A stretch of DNA of 64,000 nt from NCBI GenBank assembly GCA_013215105.1, contig JABSPL010000208.1, positions 17,624 to 81,623 on the forward strand, in the 5' to 3' direction. The translations under genes were made by a program, and so were the position numbers. This DNA comes from Flavobacteriaceae bacterium (GTDB taxonomy: Bacteria > Bacteroidota > Bacteroidia > Flavobacteriales > Flavobacteriaceae). Below the pieces are notes generated by a model. It had not been told where the DNA came from and ran no database searches. It saw only the letters and a list, made by a program, of their open reading frames with translations. Shown here one piece after another: positions 7,745 through 16,133 of the stretch. Within the stretch, counting starts at the first letter, position 1, and every line of letters starts with the position of its first letter.

Positions 7745-9742
7745 CTAGTTAAAGAAGTTCCAAACAAAACCAAAACGCACTACAGAGTCTCTACCAGGAT
7801 AGCGTTTAGTAGTAAAGTAATTAGCCTGAGCCCATTTGGAAGTGAAGTTTTCGTATTTTATATAGAACCGTGTTCTTCTTACTTCGGCATTAAGAAACAA
7901 ATCATAAGTTCTGAAGTTACCCAGATAAGACTCTTTCTGCACATAAAACTCGTTAAGTAATGGGTTGTATAAGTCTGGAGTGTACAGAGAATGATACTTC
8001 ATAGTAACACCAGTCTGTAGATACATAGGCTTACCTTTGAATACATAACTAGAAAAATACAAAGTGGTTCTCGTTATTAGTTCGGGTACTTTAAACACTC
8101 TATCACCCTCCATTACTTTCTGGTAAGTTATACGATTATCAAAACCAAACTTTCTATATTTAAACTCCTTACTTATAGTCCCTTTAGCATATTTAATTTT
8201 ATTATCATACTGAAAAGGACTTACAAACTCCTCGTCTGTTTCTGAAATATCTTTGAAATATATATAGTTCTCTAACTCGCTATACGAAGCTTCTATCTTG
8301 TAACCTTTATAGTCTGCTACTAACTTTATATTTTTGTCGGTTTGGTTTGCAAAGTTGTTTTCCCAGTTATAGTTCTTGTAATTACTTTGGTAAAGTAAAG
8401 TATTTAACTTCGGAGACTTTTCATTAATATTCACCTTCACTCTTATATTTACTCCCTTAAACTTAGTAACAGCCTCTAAACTCTGATAATAACTATCCAT
8501 ATTACCTTTTATAAACTTAGACACATCAGCTTTTATGCTTATATTATCAAAACTTTTAGACCAACTAAGCCCAATAGCTGTAGCGTTATATTGCAATTTT
8601 TTAGTAGGCTTGTTAGCGCTTTCTTGTTCTGTATCTACTTGCACTAGGCTAGACTTTACTTCCTGATACTCTGCTTTTATATCTCCTATAAAGTCAGACT
8701 TTAGCTTAATATAAAGCTTATTGTATTTCTGATTATGAGTAAGACTATCTTGAGTTGTAGATATATATGATTCCCCAAATATATCGTTATGAGTTATGTC
8801 TTCATTGTATTTATAATACTTGTTTTCGCTATAGTATTGGTGACCTATAGTTATATTAGGTCTGAATATATTAGGAGTATATGTACTATCTTTAGCCTTA
8901 TATACTTCCGAAACTATATCGTACTCATTCTCTATAAAATAAGTCTTCCCTCCTAGTATCGACGAAGCCCCTTTTAGTCTCACGTCTAGCCTATCTCTTT
9001 TATCGACACTTGGTTCTTTGGTTATAAAATAAGTCAAAGCCTGATCGTCTAAACCTCCACTTTCTTGGTTCTCTAAAGTCTGAGATATATAAGCTCCTCT
9101 GGTAGACCACTTACCATTCTCACTCTCATAAGTAAACGATGATTTAAAATTGTTATGACTAGCTATAGACTGCCTATATTGTCCTATAGAATGTGTGTTC
9201 TTATTGTCTATCATAAAGTTAAACCTAGGTGATAAGTTAGCCGTGAACAACACATTAAGATACTGACCTTGTTCAAAACCTGCCTGATAAGTCAACTCAG
9301 TACTAGCAGTAGGTACTCTGTAATATTCTACATCTTCTAAGTTTATATAGTTCTGATATTTGGCTCTAACTCCTATATCGTTATATAAACTTAGCTTATC
9401 GAAGTTATACGCAAGCTGAGCATAAGGCTCTGCTATATTGGCAAACTGCAAAAGCTCAAAATCGTCCTTCTTTAACTCGTTAAGAGCATAGTACTTTTGT
9501 AAAGTAAGAGTGGTATCTATATAAGTAGTGTCTCTATCGAAGCTGATAACTAAATAGTCTTTAGGGTTTCCTTTGGCTATCTTAGTGTATTCACTTTCCT
9601 GAGAACTACCAGAACCTCCTCCTCCAAACTTACCAAACCCACCTCCTATCTGAGAGTATGATGTACTTGTTAATGCCAAGAAGATAATTAGACATATACT
9701 TTTGTGTATATTAAATATATAGTTGTTATTTGTGCCAGTCAT
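7745..9742 (-). CDS. Putative outer-membrane porin (Porin_10-like)
   Basis: Exported protein of 665 aa with a hydrophobic signal segment (about 13-30) ending near SYSQ, followed by a glycine-rich stretch (GGGFGKFGGGGSGSS). The rest is alternating hydrophobic and polar beta strands ending in an aromatic residue (FGFVWNFFN), as expected for an outer-membrane barrel. Length and the DTTYIDTTLTLQKYYALNELKKDDFELLQF N-terminal region fit the putative-porin family of Bacteroidota. A -7 box (TATATTTG) lies upstream on the minus strand at 9783-9790. The transported solute is unknown. Confidence 0.83.
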   Translation of the reverse strand: MTGTNNNYIFNIHKSICLIIFLALTSTSYSQIGGGFGKFGGGGSGSSQESEYTKIAKGNPKDYLVISFDRDTTYIDTTLTLQKYYALNELKKDDFELLQFANIAEPYAQLAYNFDKLSLYNDIGVRAKYQNYINLEDVEYYRVPTASTELTYQAGFEQGQYLNVLFTANLSPRFNFMIDNKNTHSIGQYRQSIASHNNFKSSFTYESENGKWSTRGAYISQTLENQESGGLDDQALTYFITKEPSVDKRDRLDVRLKGASSILGGKTYFIENEYDIVSEVYKAKDSTYTPNIFRPNITIGHQYYSENKYYKYNEDITHNDIFGESYISTTQDSLTHNQKYNKLYIKLKSDFIGDIKAEYQEVKSSLVQVDTEQESANKPTKKLQYNATAIGLSWSKSFDNISIKADVSKFIKGNMDSYYQSLEAVTKFKGVNIRVKVNINEKSPKLNTLLYQSNYKNYNWENNFANQTDKNIKLVADYKGYKIEASYSELENYIYFKDISETDEEFVSPFQYDNKIKYAKGTISKEFKYRKFGFDNRITYQKVMEGDRVFKVPELITRTTLYFSSYVFKGKPMYLQTGVTMKYHSLYTPDLYNPLLNEFYVQKESYLGNFRTYDLFLNAEVRRTRFYIKYENFTSKWAQANYFTTKRYPGRDSVVRFGFVWNFFN

Positions 9743-9782
9743 AAGTTATAGTGAGACTACACTACAATAGTGTATCCGAAGG

Positions 9783-9790
9783 CAAATATA
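9783..9790 (-). promoter_or_regulatory. -7 promoter box of the porin gene
   Basis: TATATTTG read on the minus strand, about 40 bp before the porin start; it matches the Bacteroidota TAnnTTTG consensus. No TTG is seen 19 bp further upstream. Confidence 0.6.
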
Positions 9791-9805
9791 TAAAATAAAT
9801 AAGAG

Positions 9806-10378
9806 TTGATTAATACTTTTCAAGACAAACTAACAGAAGTAGGAGTAGACGAGGCTGGCAGGGGCTGTTTGGCTGGTCCTGTAGTGGCTGCAGCAGTCAT
9901 ATTACCTGCTGATTATAAGCATCATCTGCTTAATGACTCCAAAAAGGTGTCAGAGAAAAACAGACTTATACTTAAGAAAGATATAGAAGAAAAAGCAATA
10001 TCATACGCAGTAGGTATAGTCGACATAAAAACCATAGACGATATAAACATACTACAGTCCGCAATACTAGCTATGCACAAAGCTATAGACAAACTAAAGG
10101 TAAAGCCAGAGTTTATAGCCGTTGACGGTAATAAGTTCAATAACTATAAAGACATACCTCACCAAACAGTAATAAAAGGAGACGGTAAAATACTCAATAT
10201 AGCAGCAGCGTCGATACTTGCCAAAACATATAGAGACCAAATAATGACCGACCTAGACAAACAACACCCTGAGTATTTGTGGAGCAAAAACAAGGGCTAC
10301 CCTACCAAAGCACATAGAGAAATGATACGTAAGCATGGTGTTAACTTAAATCATAGAACTAGCTTTAAGCTACTATAA
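9806..10378 (+). CDS. rnhB: Ribonuclease HII
   Basis: Cytoplasmic endonuclease of 190 aa that cuts RNA in RNA-DNA hybrids, including single ribonucleotides in DNA. The DEAGRGCLAGP motif supplies catalytic D15/E16, a third acidic residue is D107 in AVDGN, and the ASILAKTYRDQIM region supplies the last. Length is normal for RNase HII. The start is a TTG at 9806: no ATG precedes the DEAGRG motif in frame, so a TTG start is the simplest reading. It begins 63 bp from the divergent porin gene, and the M28 peptidase follows with its own promoter. Confidence 0.95.
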   Translation: MINTFQDKLTEVGVDEAGRGCLAGPVVAAAVILPADYKHHLLNDSKKVSEKNRLILKKDIEEKAISYAVGIVDIKTIDDINILQSAILAMHKAIDKLKVKPEFIAVDGNKFNNYKDIPHQTVIKGDGKILNIAAASILAKTYRDQIMTDLDKQHPEYLWSKNKGYPTKAHREMIRKHGVNLNHRTSFKLL

Positions 10379-10412
10379 AACTTACTATATTATCAATTGC
10401 AATACAGTTTAC

Positions 10413-10442
10413 TTGTTTATGCTGTTATTATAGTTATATTTG
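10413..10442 (+). promoter_or_regulatory. Consensus promoter for the M28 peptidase gene
   Basis: TTG at 10413-10415, a spacer of exactly 19 bp, then TATATTTG at 10435-10442. This is a complete Bacteroidota sigma-ABfr-type promoter, 17 bp before the ATG at 10460. Confidence 0.8.
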
Positions 10443-10459
10443 AACTTCAAACCATAACC

Positions 10460-11431
10460 ATGAAAAACATATACATTACTCTAATAGCAATCTCTATTTC
10501 GTTTACTTCTTGTAGCCAAGACTCTATAGGCAGCACCCCTATAACGCAAATAAGCTTAAACGAAACGATAGAAATAATTACTCAGCTAGCTTCTGATGAG
10601 TTTATGGGGAGAAAGCCTGGGACTGACGCTTATGACAAAACAGTAAGTTATGTCGAAGACTTTCTTAGTAAGAACAATATAAAACCTTATTACGAGTCTG
10701 GATACAGAGACGATCTGGATGTGATAGGAGTACATTCTTACAATATAGTTGCACTAATCGGAGAACTTAATAACAATAGAGAAAGCATATTACTAGGTGC
10801 TCATTTAGACCATTTAGGAACTACCAAGGGTTTAGACTCTATTTATAATGGTGCTAACGATAATGCGAGTGGGGTAACTGCCGTAATGCAAATAGCCAAA
10901 AAGCTTAACCAATATACCTTTGACAAGAACATCATAATAGCTCTATTTACAGGTGAAGAAAGCGGACTGATAGGCTCTAAACACCTAGCCAAGAAACTTA
11001 AAGAAGAAGGAGTTAAACTTTCTTATATGCTTAACTTCGAGATGATAGGGACAGTACTTACCACAGGTAAAAATCAGGTTTACCTTACTGGCTACGACAA
11101 GTCTGATTGTGCTCAGCAGATAAACGCTACCCTAGACAATGAGTTTGTAAAGTTCTTACCTACAGCAAAGGAGTATAACCTGTTTTATAGATCCGACAAC
11201 TACGCCTTCTCTCATGAATTTGGTATACCTTCTCATACTCTATCTACTTTTGACTTTAAGAACTACGACCACTATCATAAATTAAGCGACCATGTTAGTT
11301 ACCTCGATATAGAAAATATGAATGCTATCATAAATACTTCAGCTACTAGTATAGTTAAGCTTCTTTCAGAAAATATAAAGATAACTAATATAGAAGTTGA
11401 GCCAGAGGCTAAGATAGAGGTAAAACAATAA
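10460..11431 (+). CDS. M28-family metallopeptidase lipoprotein
   Basis: Exported zinc aminopeptidase-like protein of 323 aa. I start at the ATG at 10460, not at the upstream TTG: the promoter ends at 10442 and the ATG gives a proper lipoprotein signal (FTSCSQD). M28 ligands are visible: GAHLDHLG, GANDNASGV, FTGEESGLIGSKH, the FEMIG aspartate/glutamate region, and a C-terminal histidine in YDHYHKLSD. A short acidic-basic tail (IEVEPEAKIEVKQ) follows. It probably trims peptides in the periplasm or at the cell surface. A cyclophilin gene follows after about 100 bp. Confidence 0.93.
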   Translation: MKNIYITLIAISISFTSCSQDSIGSTPITQISLNETIEIITQLASDEFMGRKPGTDAYDKTVSYVEDFLSKNNIKPYYESGYRDDLDVIGVHSYNIVALIGELNNNRESILLGAHLDHLGTTKGLDSIYNGANDNASGVTAVMQIAKKLNQYTFDKNIIIALFTGEESGLIGSKHLAKKLKEEGVKLSYMLNFEMIGTVLTTGKNQVYLTGYDKSDCAQQINATLDNEFVKFLPTAKEYNLFYRSDNYAFSHEFGIPSHTLSTFDFKNYDHYHKLSDHVSYLDIENMNAIINTSATSIVKLLSENIKITNIEVEPEAKIEVKQ

Positions 11432-11533
11432 TACCTATATCTATTTAAGTAGATAAAATACAACAATAACAACAATACTCTAAGCCCAGATGGCTTTACT
11501 GTCAATAACCCTTAGGGATTAACCACTAGTAAT

Positions 11534-12094
11534 ATGAACAAAACACTTACTATAGCATTAATTATGTTTATCAACATATTAATAGCACAAGACAAACAAG
11601 CAATAGCTAAGATAGAAACTCCTTTGGGTGATATATACTTCAAGATGTATGACCAGACTCCTAATCATAAGAAAGAGTTTATAACCCTAGCAAACACTGG
11701 TTACTACGACGAGTTTTGTTTTAACAGAGTTATAAATAACTTCGTGATACAAGGCGGTTGTCCCGATACTGAGCAGTACTTCAAAGACTCACCTTATATA
11801 ATATCTCCTGAGTTTGCAGAAGGTATAACTCACAAATACGGTGCTGTTGGTATAGGAAGAGACGATAATCCTGATAAAAACTCTAATATGTGCCAGCTTT
11901 ATATAGTCAACAATAAGCAAGGACTACCTAGACTCGATGGTGATTATATGATATTTGGAGAGGTTATAAAAGGTATGGATATAGTAGAAGCTATATCGTC
12001 GGTAGAAACCAACAAATCCGATGAACCTAACAATAGAATAAGTATGAAGGTTAGTATAGAGCTTATGACTAAGAAAGATATAGCTGGTCTGTAG
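11534..12094 (+). CDS. Exported cyclophilin-type peptidyl-prolyl isomerase
   Basis: Protein of 186 aa with a signal peptide (1-18, ending LIAQ) and a cyclophilin domain. Recognisable parts are TPLGDIYFKMYDQTPNHKKEFITLANTGYYDE, FNRVINNFVIQGGCP (the active-site strand with FxxVxxxFxxQGG), and IFGEVIKGMDIVEAI. The 'HKYGAVGIGRDDNPDKNSNMCQLYI' region corresponds to the active-site MA..xxxnsnxSQFfI segment, with cysteine in place of the usual serine. It should assist folding of envelope proteins by isomerising proline bonds. Confidence 0.92.
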   Translation: MNKTLTIALIMFINILIAQDKQAIAKIETPLGDIYFKMYDQTPNHKKEFITLANTGYYDEFCFNRVINNFVIQGGCPDTEQYFKDSPYIISPEFAEGITHKYGAVGIGRDDNPDKNSNMCQLYIVNNKQGLPRLDGDYMIFGEVIKGMDIVEAISSVETNKSDEPNNRISMKVSIELMTKKDIAGL

Positions 12095-12224
12095 ATATCA
12101 TATCTAAGTTATCATCTGTTAACGTCTTACTATCTAAATCAGTTAATAAGCCTACAAACCTTAGTTATAAGCGATCTTAGGTTGTTATTAATACTAGTTA
12201 TATCAATACTTTTGTCATACATAT

Positions 12225-12275
12225 TATATTTGTACCACAAACAAGTTAAGAAGACTAAAGTTTTTCGTAGTTTTG
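12225..12275 (+). promoter_or_regulatory. Two candidate -7 boxes upstream of ychF
   Basis: TATATTTG at 12225-12232 and TAGTTTTG at 12268-12275 both fit TAnnTTTG. The second has TTA, not TTG, 19 bp upstream (12246-12248). I cannot say which one drives ychF. Confidence 0.45.
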
Positions 12276-12309
12276 CAAATTCTTATAATAACATCATAAA
12301 ACTATATAT

Positions 12310-13404
12310 ATGAAAGCAGGAATAGTAGGACTTCCTAACGTGGGTAAATCGACTTTGTTTAATTGTTTGTCTAATGCTAAGGCACAGTCTGCAAACTTTC
12401 CATTTTGTACAATAGAACCTAATATAGGTGTTGTAAATGTACCCGATCACAGGATAGACAAACTAGAAGAGCTAGTGCAACCAGAAAGAGTACAACCAGC
12501 AACTGTTGAAATAGTTGATATAGCAGGACTTGTAAAAGGGGCTAGTAAAGGTGAAGGACTTGGTAACCAGTTTTTGGCAAACATAAGAGAAACCGACGCT
12601 ATACTACACGTAGTAAGATGTTTCGACAACGACAATATAATACACGTAGAAGAAACTATTGACCCTGTAAGAGATAAGGAAATAATAGATATAGAACTAC
12701 AACTAAAAGATTTAGAAGCTGTAGAGAAGAGGGTAGACAAAGCTAAGAAAGCTGCAAGAACAGGTAATAAAGAAGCTCAGAAAGAACTAGACCTATTACT
12801 TAGTATGATAGCTTGTTTAGAAGCTGGTAAATCCATAAGATCTATGGAGTTTACCGACAAAGAAATAGAAGAATACGTTAGACCATTACAATTAATAACT
12901 ATAAAACCAGTATTGTATGTATGTAATGTTGACGATAGTTCGGCTGTAGATGGTAACGCTTATGTAGAAAAAATAAGAGAAGCAGTAAAGGACGAAAACG
13001 CTGAGGTTATAATACTAGCAGTAGGTACCGAAGCTGATATAATAGAACTAGAGAGCTACGAAGAAAGACAAATGTTCTTAGAAGACATGGGGCTAAAAGA
13101 ACCTGGTGCTTCTAGACTTATAAGAATGGCGTACAAACTTCTTAACCTACAGACTTACTTCACCGCAGGAGTAAAAGAAGTAAGAGCTTGGACTATTAAT
13201 GTAGGAGACACCGCTCCACAGGCAGCAGGTGTTATACATACTGACTTCGAGAAAGGATTTATACGTGCTGAGGTTATAAAGTTTGAAGACTTTGTAGAAT
13301 ACGGTAGTGAGGCAAAAGTAAAAGAACAAGGTAAGCTTTCGGTAGAAGGTAAAGAATATATAGTACAAGATGGAGATATGATGAACTTTAGGTTCAACGT
13401 TTAA
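12310..13404 (+). CDS. ychF: YchF/OLA1-type P-loop ATPase
   Basis: Cytoplasmic Obg-superfamily nucleotidase of 364 aa, of full family length. The P-loop is GLPNVGKST (residues 7-15), Walker B DIAGLVKGAS, and the base-recognition motif is NVDD rather than NKxD, which in this family goes with ATP preference. A helical hairpin lies in the middle (about 130-200) and a TGS domain covers the last ~80 residues (FTAGVKEVRAWTI, GVIHTDFEKGFIRAEV). YchF proteins bind ribosomes and influence stress responses and translation start. Isoleucine is written almost only as ATA here. A strong terminator follows. Confidence 0.97.
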   Translation: MKAGIVGLPNVGKSTLFNCLSNAKAQSANFPFCTIEPNIGVVNVPDHRIDKLEELVQPERVQPATVEIVDIAGLVKGASKGEGLGNQFLANIRETDAILHVVRCFDNDNIIHVEETIDPVRDKEIIDIELQLKDLEAVEKRVDKAKKAARTGNKEAQKELDLLLSMIACLEAGKSIRSMEFTDKEIEEYVRPLQLITIKPVLYVCNVDDSSAVDGNAYVEKIREAVKDENAEVIILAVGTEADIIELESYEERQMFLEDMGLKEPGASRLIRMAYKLLNLQTYFTAGVKEVRAWTINVGDTAPQAAGVIHTDFEKGFIRAEVIKFEDFVEYGSEAKVKEQGKLSVEGKEYIVQDGDMMNFRFNV

Positions 13405-13428
13405 TGAATTAGAGTACTCAACCTATGG

Positions 13429-13466
13429 ACCCCTTAGCTTTTTATTAATCTAAGGGGTTCTTTTTT
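13429..13466 (+). terminator. Intrinsic terminator after ychF
   Basis: A 9-bp stem (13429-13437 with 13450-13458, core CCCCTTAG) and a T-rich run right after it. Confidence 0.85.
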
Positions 13467-13504
13467 ACCTACACAATTCATACATTTAAAATACATAAAA
13501 GATG

Positions 13505-13573
13505 TATATTTGCAAATCAACAAGGTATTTTAAATTAAAACGTCATTTGCAATGTTAAATTAAAACAATGACG
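13505..13573 (+). promoter_or_regulatory. -7 box and structured leader before the transglutaminase-like gene
   Basis: TATATTTG at 13505-13512 fits the -7 box. The leader holds a 12-bp direct repeat (TTAAATTAAAAC at 13530-13541 and 13555-13566) and a 7-bp inverted repeat (CGTCATT 13541-13547, AATGACG 13567-13573). The start codon is at 13592. Confidence 0.5.
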
Positions 13574-13591
13574 ACTATCCATTTTATTTAT

Positions 13592-15124
13592 ATGAAGAGA
13601 GCAATTGTTATAGTATCGTTTCTGTTAGGATCAGTTAGTCTAATGAGTCAAACTTATAGTTCCGACTTTGAAAAGAGAATCATTAGTTCCTTTGAAAAAG
13701 ACTCCTTGAATTACGACTTTTTCAGTTCCCTGTTTGCAATAGACTCTTTGTCTACAGTTTCTATAATTAAAGAGTATAAGAACTATATAGACCTATATAT
13801 TAGTAGTTTTCCTACTAAAAAAGTAAAAGAAAGGAAAGAGAAGAAAAGAGTATTTAAAATATATAAAGGGATACATGATAAATTCTTGGTGAAATATGAT
13901 ACAAGCACAACTTTTCCTGATATCTTTATAAATGGCAACTACAATTGCGTCACAGCTTCAGCTTTATATGCTTATGTGTTTGATCAATTAGATATACCTT
14001 ATAAAGTAAAAGAGTCCCCGTCGCACGTATACCTGATAGCATACCCAGAGACGCTAAACATTCACGTAGAAACAACTGTACCTGGAGAGTTCGGTCTTTT
14101 TAGTATTAGTGAAAAAAAGATAATAGAAGTGGTAAACGAATTGATATCATACAAGTTGACTACTAAAAGTGAGGTAGACCAAAAAGGTTATCTAAAGTTT
14201 TACGAAGATTACTATTTTGGTAAAGATTTCATACCTAAAAGCTCTCTGATAGGAATGGGGTATTATAATCTAGGAGTTCTTCAGTATAAAGACAATGAGT
14301 TATCTTTATCTAAAAACAACCTGATGAAGTCAAAACTATTTTACAGTTCGCATCTGGCTGATGATATTATAAAAGACATTACTTTGAATCAATTAGATAA
14401 GCTTCAATTTAATTCAGATAAGGATATTGTATTTTTGACTCAGACACTTTCGGATAGTTTGTATACAAAAGACCTAAGTCCTTCTAATATCAAATACTTT
14501 TTGAGTAAAATAACAGATAAGAGTAATCAATATATAAAAGAGAGTATACCTTATTTCTTAGAAATAAACCACAAAGAGACAAGGGAATTATCTCTAAAGT
14601 ATTTATACGCCTATTTGGCAAGGAAAGAGGCTTCCTACGAGAATTCTAAAGAAGCAATCTTTTTCTCAGATAAGCTTTTGGAGTTAGATCCAGATAGTAA
14701 AATAGCAAAAGAGATGATTTCTTATTTTTGTTTCAGAAAAGCTAATATATCTTCGTTTGGAACTAAAGGACTTAAGGAGTTTGAAGAAATGTGCGATAAA
14801 TACGATTTCATAAAGTCACACCACAGGTACAATATAGCTCTAGCTTATTTTTATGCTAATATTTCATTAAACAAATATACAAGTAATAAGATATCAGAAG
14901 CTACTTCATATCGTAAAAAGTTTGAAAATATACTAGACAATAACGATCTGATAGAGGAAGTAAACAAAAGATTAGTCGTTCAGCTATACCTTAATGCAGG
15001 TAATTATTACTACTATAAAGAAAAACTTAAAAATTCATACTATATATACCAAAAAGGTCTTTCGTACGTTCCTAGAAATAGCGAATTGATTAAGAAAGCC
15101 AAATGGTCTAAAGAGGACATGTAA
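13592..15124 (+). CDS. Exported TPR-like protein with transglutaminase/cysteine-protease-like core
   Basis: Protein of 510 aa, not assigned to a named family. I start at the ATG at 13592 because it gives a clean signal peptide (MKRAIVIVSFLLGSVSLMSQ). An N-terminal part (about 100-170) has NYNCVTASALYAYVFDQLDIPYKVKE, then SHVYLIAYPETLNIHVETT. This cysteine-then-histidine layout resembles transglutaminase-like enzymes (inference). The C-terminal half is helical and TPR-like (YNLGVLQYKDNELSLSKNNLMKSKLFY, NAGNYYYYKEKLKNSYYIYQKGLSYVP). It stands alone between terminator-bounded genes. It could be a surface cross-linking or peptidase protein, or only a scaffold with a dead core. Confidence 0.75.
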   Translation: MKRAIVIVSFLLGSVSLMSQTYSSDFEKRIISSFEKDSLNYDFFSSLFAIDSLSTVSIIKEYKNYIDLYISSFPTKKVKERKEKKRVFKIYKGIHDKFLVKYDTSTTFPDIFINGNYNCVTASALYAYVFDQLDIPYKVKESPSHVYLIAYPETLNIHVETTVPGEFGLFSISEKKIIEVVNELISYKLTTKSEVDQKGYLKFYEDYYFGKDFIPKSSLIGMGYYNLGVLQYKDNELSLSKNNLMKSKLFYSSHLADDIIKDITLNQLDKLQFNSDKDIVFLTQTLSDSLYTKDLSPSNIKYFLSKITDKSNQYIKESIPYFLEINHKETRELSLKYLYAYLARKEASYENSKEAIFFSDKLLELDPDSKIAKEMISYFCFRKANISSFGTKGLKEFEEMCDKYDFIKSHHRYNIALAYFYANISLNKYTSNKISEATSYRKKFENILDNNDLIEEVNKRLVVQLYLNAGNYYYYKEKLKNSYYIYQKGLSYVPRNSELIKKAKWSKEDM

Positions 15125-15164
15125 CACATTATTGTTTTAGAGCAAATAGCAACACATAAATATA

Positions 15165-15172
15165 TATATTTG
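15165..15172 (+). promoter_or_regulatory. -7 box before the GYDIA kinase gene
   Basis: TATATTTG, 25 bp before the TTG start at 15198; no TTG at the expected upstream distance. Confidence 0.5.
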
Positions 15173-15197
15173 CACGAAACAAATAAGCTATAACAAA

Positions 15198-16133
15198 TTG
15201 GAACAACAGAAATACTACAGTAATGGCAAGTTGTTATTAACTGCCGAATACTTAGTTCTTAACAAAGCTTTTGCCTTAGCATTACCTACCAAATACGGGC
15301 AGAGTATGGAGGTAGATAGTAGAGTAATGACCAAAGACGACAAGTACAATCTGAACTGGAAAAGCTATAATAGCGAAGATAACCTATGGCTAGATATAAG
15401 TATAAACACCGACTCGTGGAAGTATAGTAACAACAATAATAGCAAGCCTGAGATAGTAGTTAAACTAGTAGAAATACTAAAGACTTGTCAAGTAATAGAG
15501 ATCAATTGCTTTGATACTTCTATAAGGCAAAATATAGTAACTCGCACCTCTTTCCCGCAGGACTGGGGGCTAGGAAGCTCTTCTACTCTTATAAATAATA
15601 TAGCTAGTTGGTTGTCTCTTAATCCTTATTTGTTAAATATTAAGTGTTTTGGAGGTAGTTGTTACGATATAGCTTGTGCTATAACCAATAACCCTATCAT
15701 ATACCGAAAGTACGACGACAAATATGAAGTAGAAGACTATAATTTCTCTCCTAAGTTCAAGGATATGATATTCTTCGTACACCTTAACAAGAAGCAGAAC
15801 AGCAGAGATTCTATAAATAAATACAACCAGAATGAAGACCCTAAACAGAGTATTTATAAGCGAGTAAGCAGTATAAGCTATGAGTTGTTAGACGTTGAGA
15901 CTCTACAAGAGTTTGAAGAACTACTAACTCAGCACGAAGCTCTTATAAGCGAGGCTACAGGCTTAACTACGGTTACCGAACTTCTGTTTGCTGACTATAG
16001 CAAAGGAATATGCAAAAGCTTAGGTGCATGGGGAGGCGACTTTATACTAGTCACTGGTAAACCCGAAGATATGAGTTATTTTAAAGACAAAGGATATAAT
16101 ACTATAATTCCTTTTAGTGATATGATATTATGA
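15198..16133 (+). CDS. GYDIA-family GHMP kinase
   Basis: Cytoplasmic small-molecule kinase of 311 aa in the GHMP superfamily. It begins YYSNGKLLLTAEYLVLNKAFALALPTKYGQSM, which matches this flavobacterial subfamily and supports the TTG start at 15198. The ATP-binding loop is WGLGSSSTLI, and the signature after which the group is named appears here as GGSCYDIACA. The C-terminal motif is LGAWGGDFILVTG. The subfamily is usually placed in the mevalonate pathway, often next to HMG-CoA reductase; here the neighbour is instead an HI0933-type flavoprotein, overlapping by 4 bp. The substrate cannot be read from the sequence. Confidence 0.9.
   Translation: MEQQKYYSNGKLLLTAEYLVLNKAFALALPTKYGQSMEVDSRVMTKDDKYNLNWKSYNSEDNLWLDISINTDSWKYSNNNNSKPEIVVKLVEILKTCQVIEINCFDTSIRQNIVTRTSFPQDWGLGSSSTLINNIASWLSLNPYLLNIKCFGGSCYDIACAITNNPIIYRKYDDKYEVEDYNFSPKFKDMIFFVHLNKKQNSRDSINKYNQNEDPKQSIYKRVSSISYELLDVETLQEFEELLTQHEALISEATGLTTVTELLFADYSKGICKSLGAWGGDFILVTGKPEDMSYFKDKGYNTIIPFSDMIL

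Noticed and set aside
11490..11520. Possible terminator after the M28 peptidase (CCCTTAGGG)
   Set aside because: The stem is very short and there is no T run; not reported as a terminator.
12120..12200. Hairpin AACCTTAG/CTTAGGTT in the gap before ychF
   Set aside because: The stem has an internal mismatch and no T run; too weak to call.
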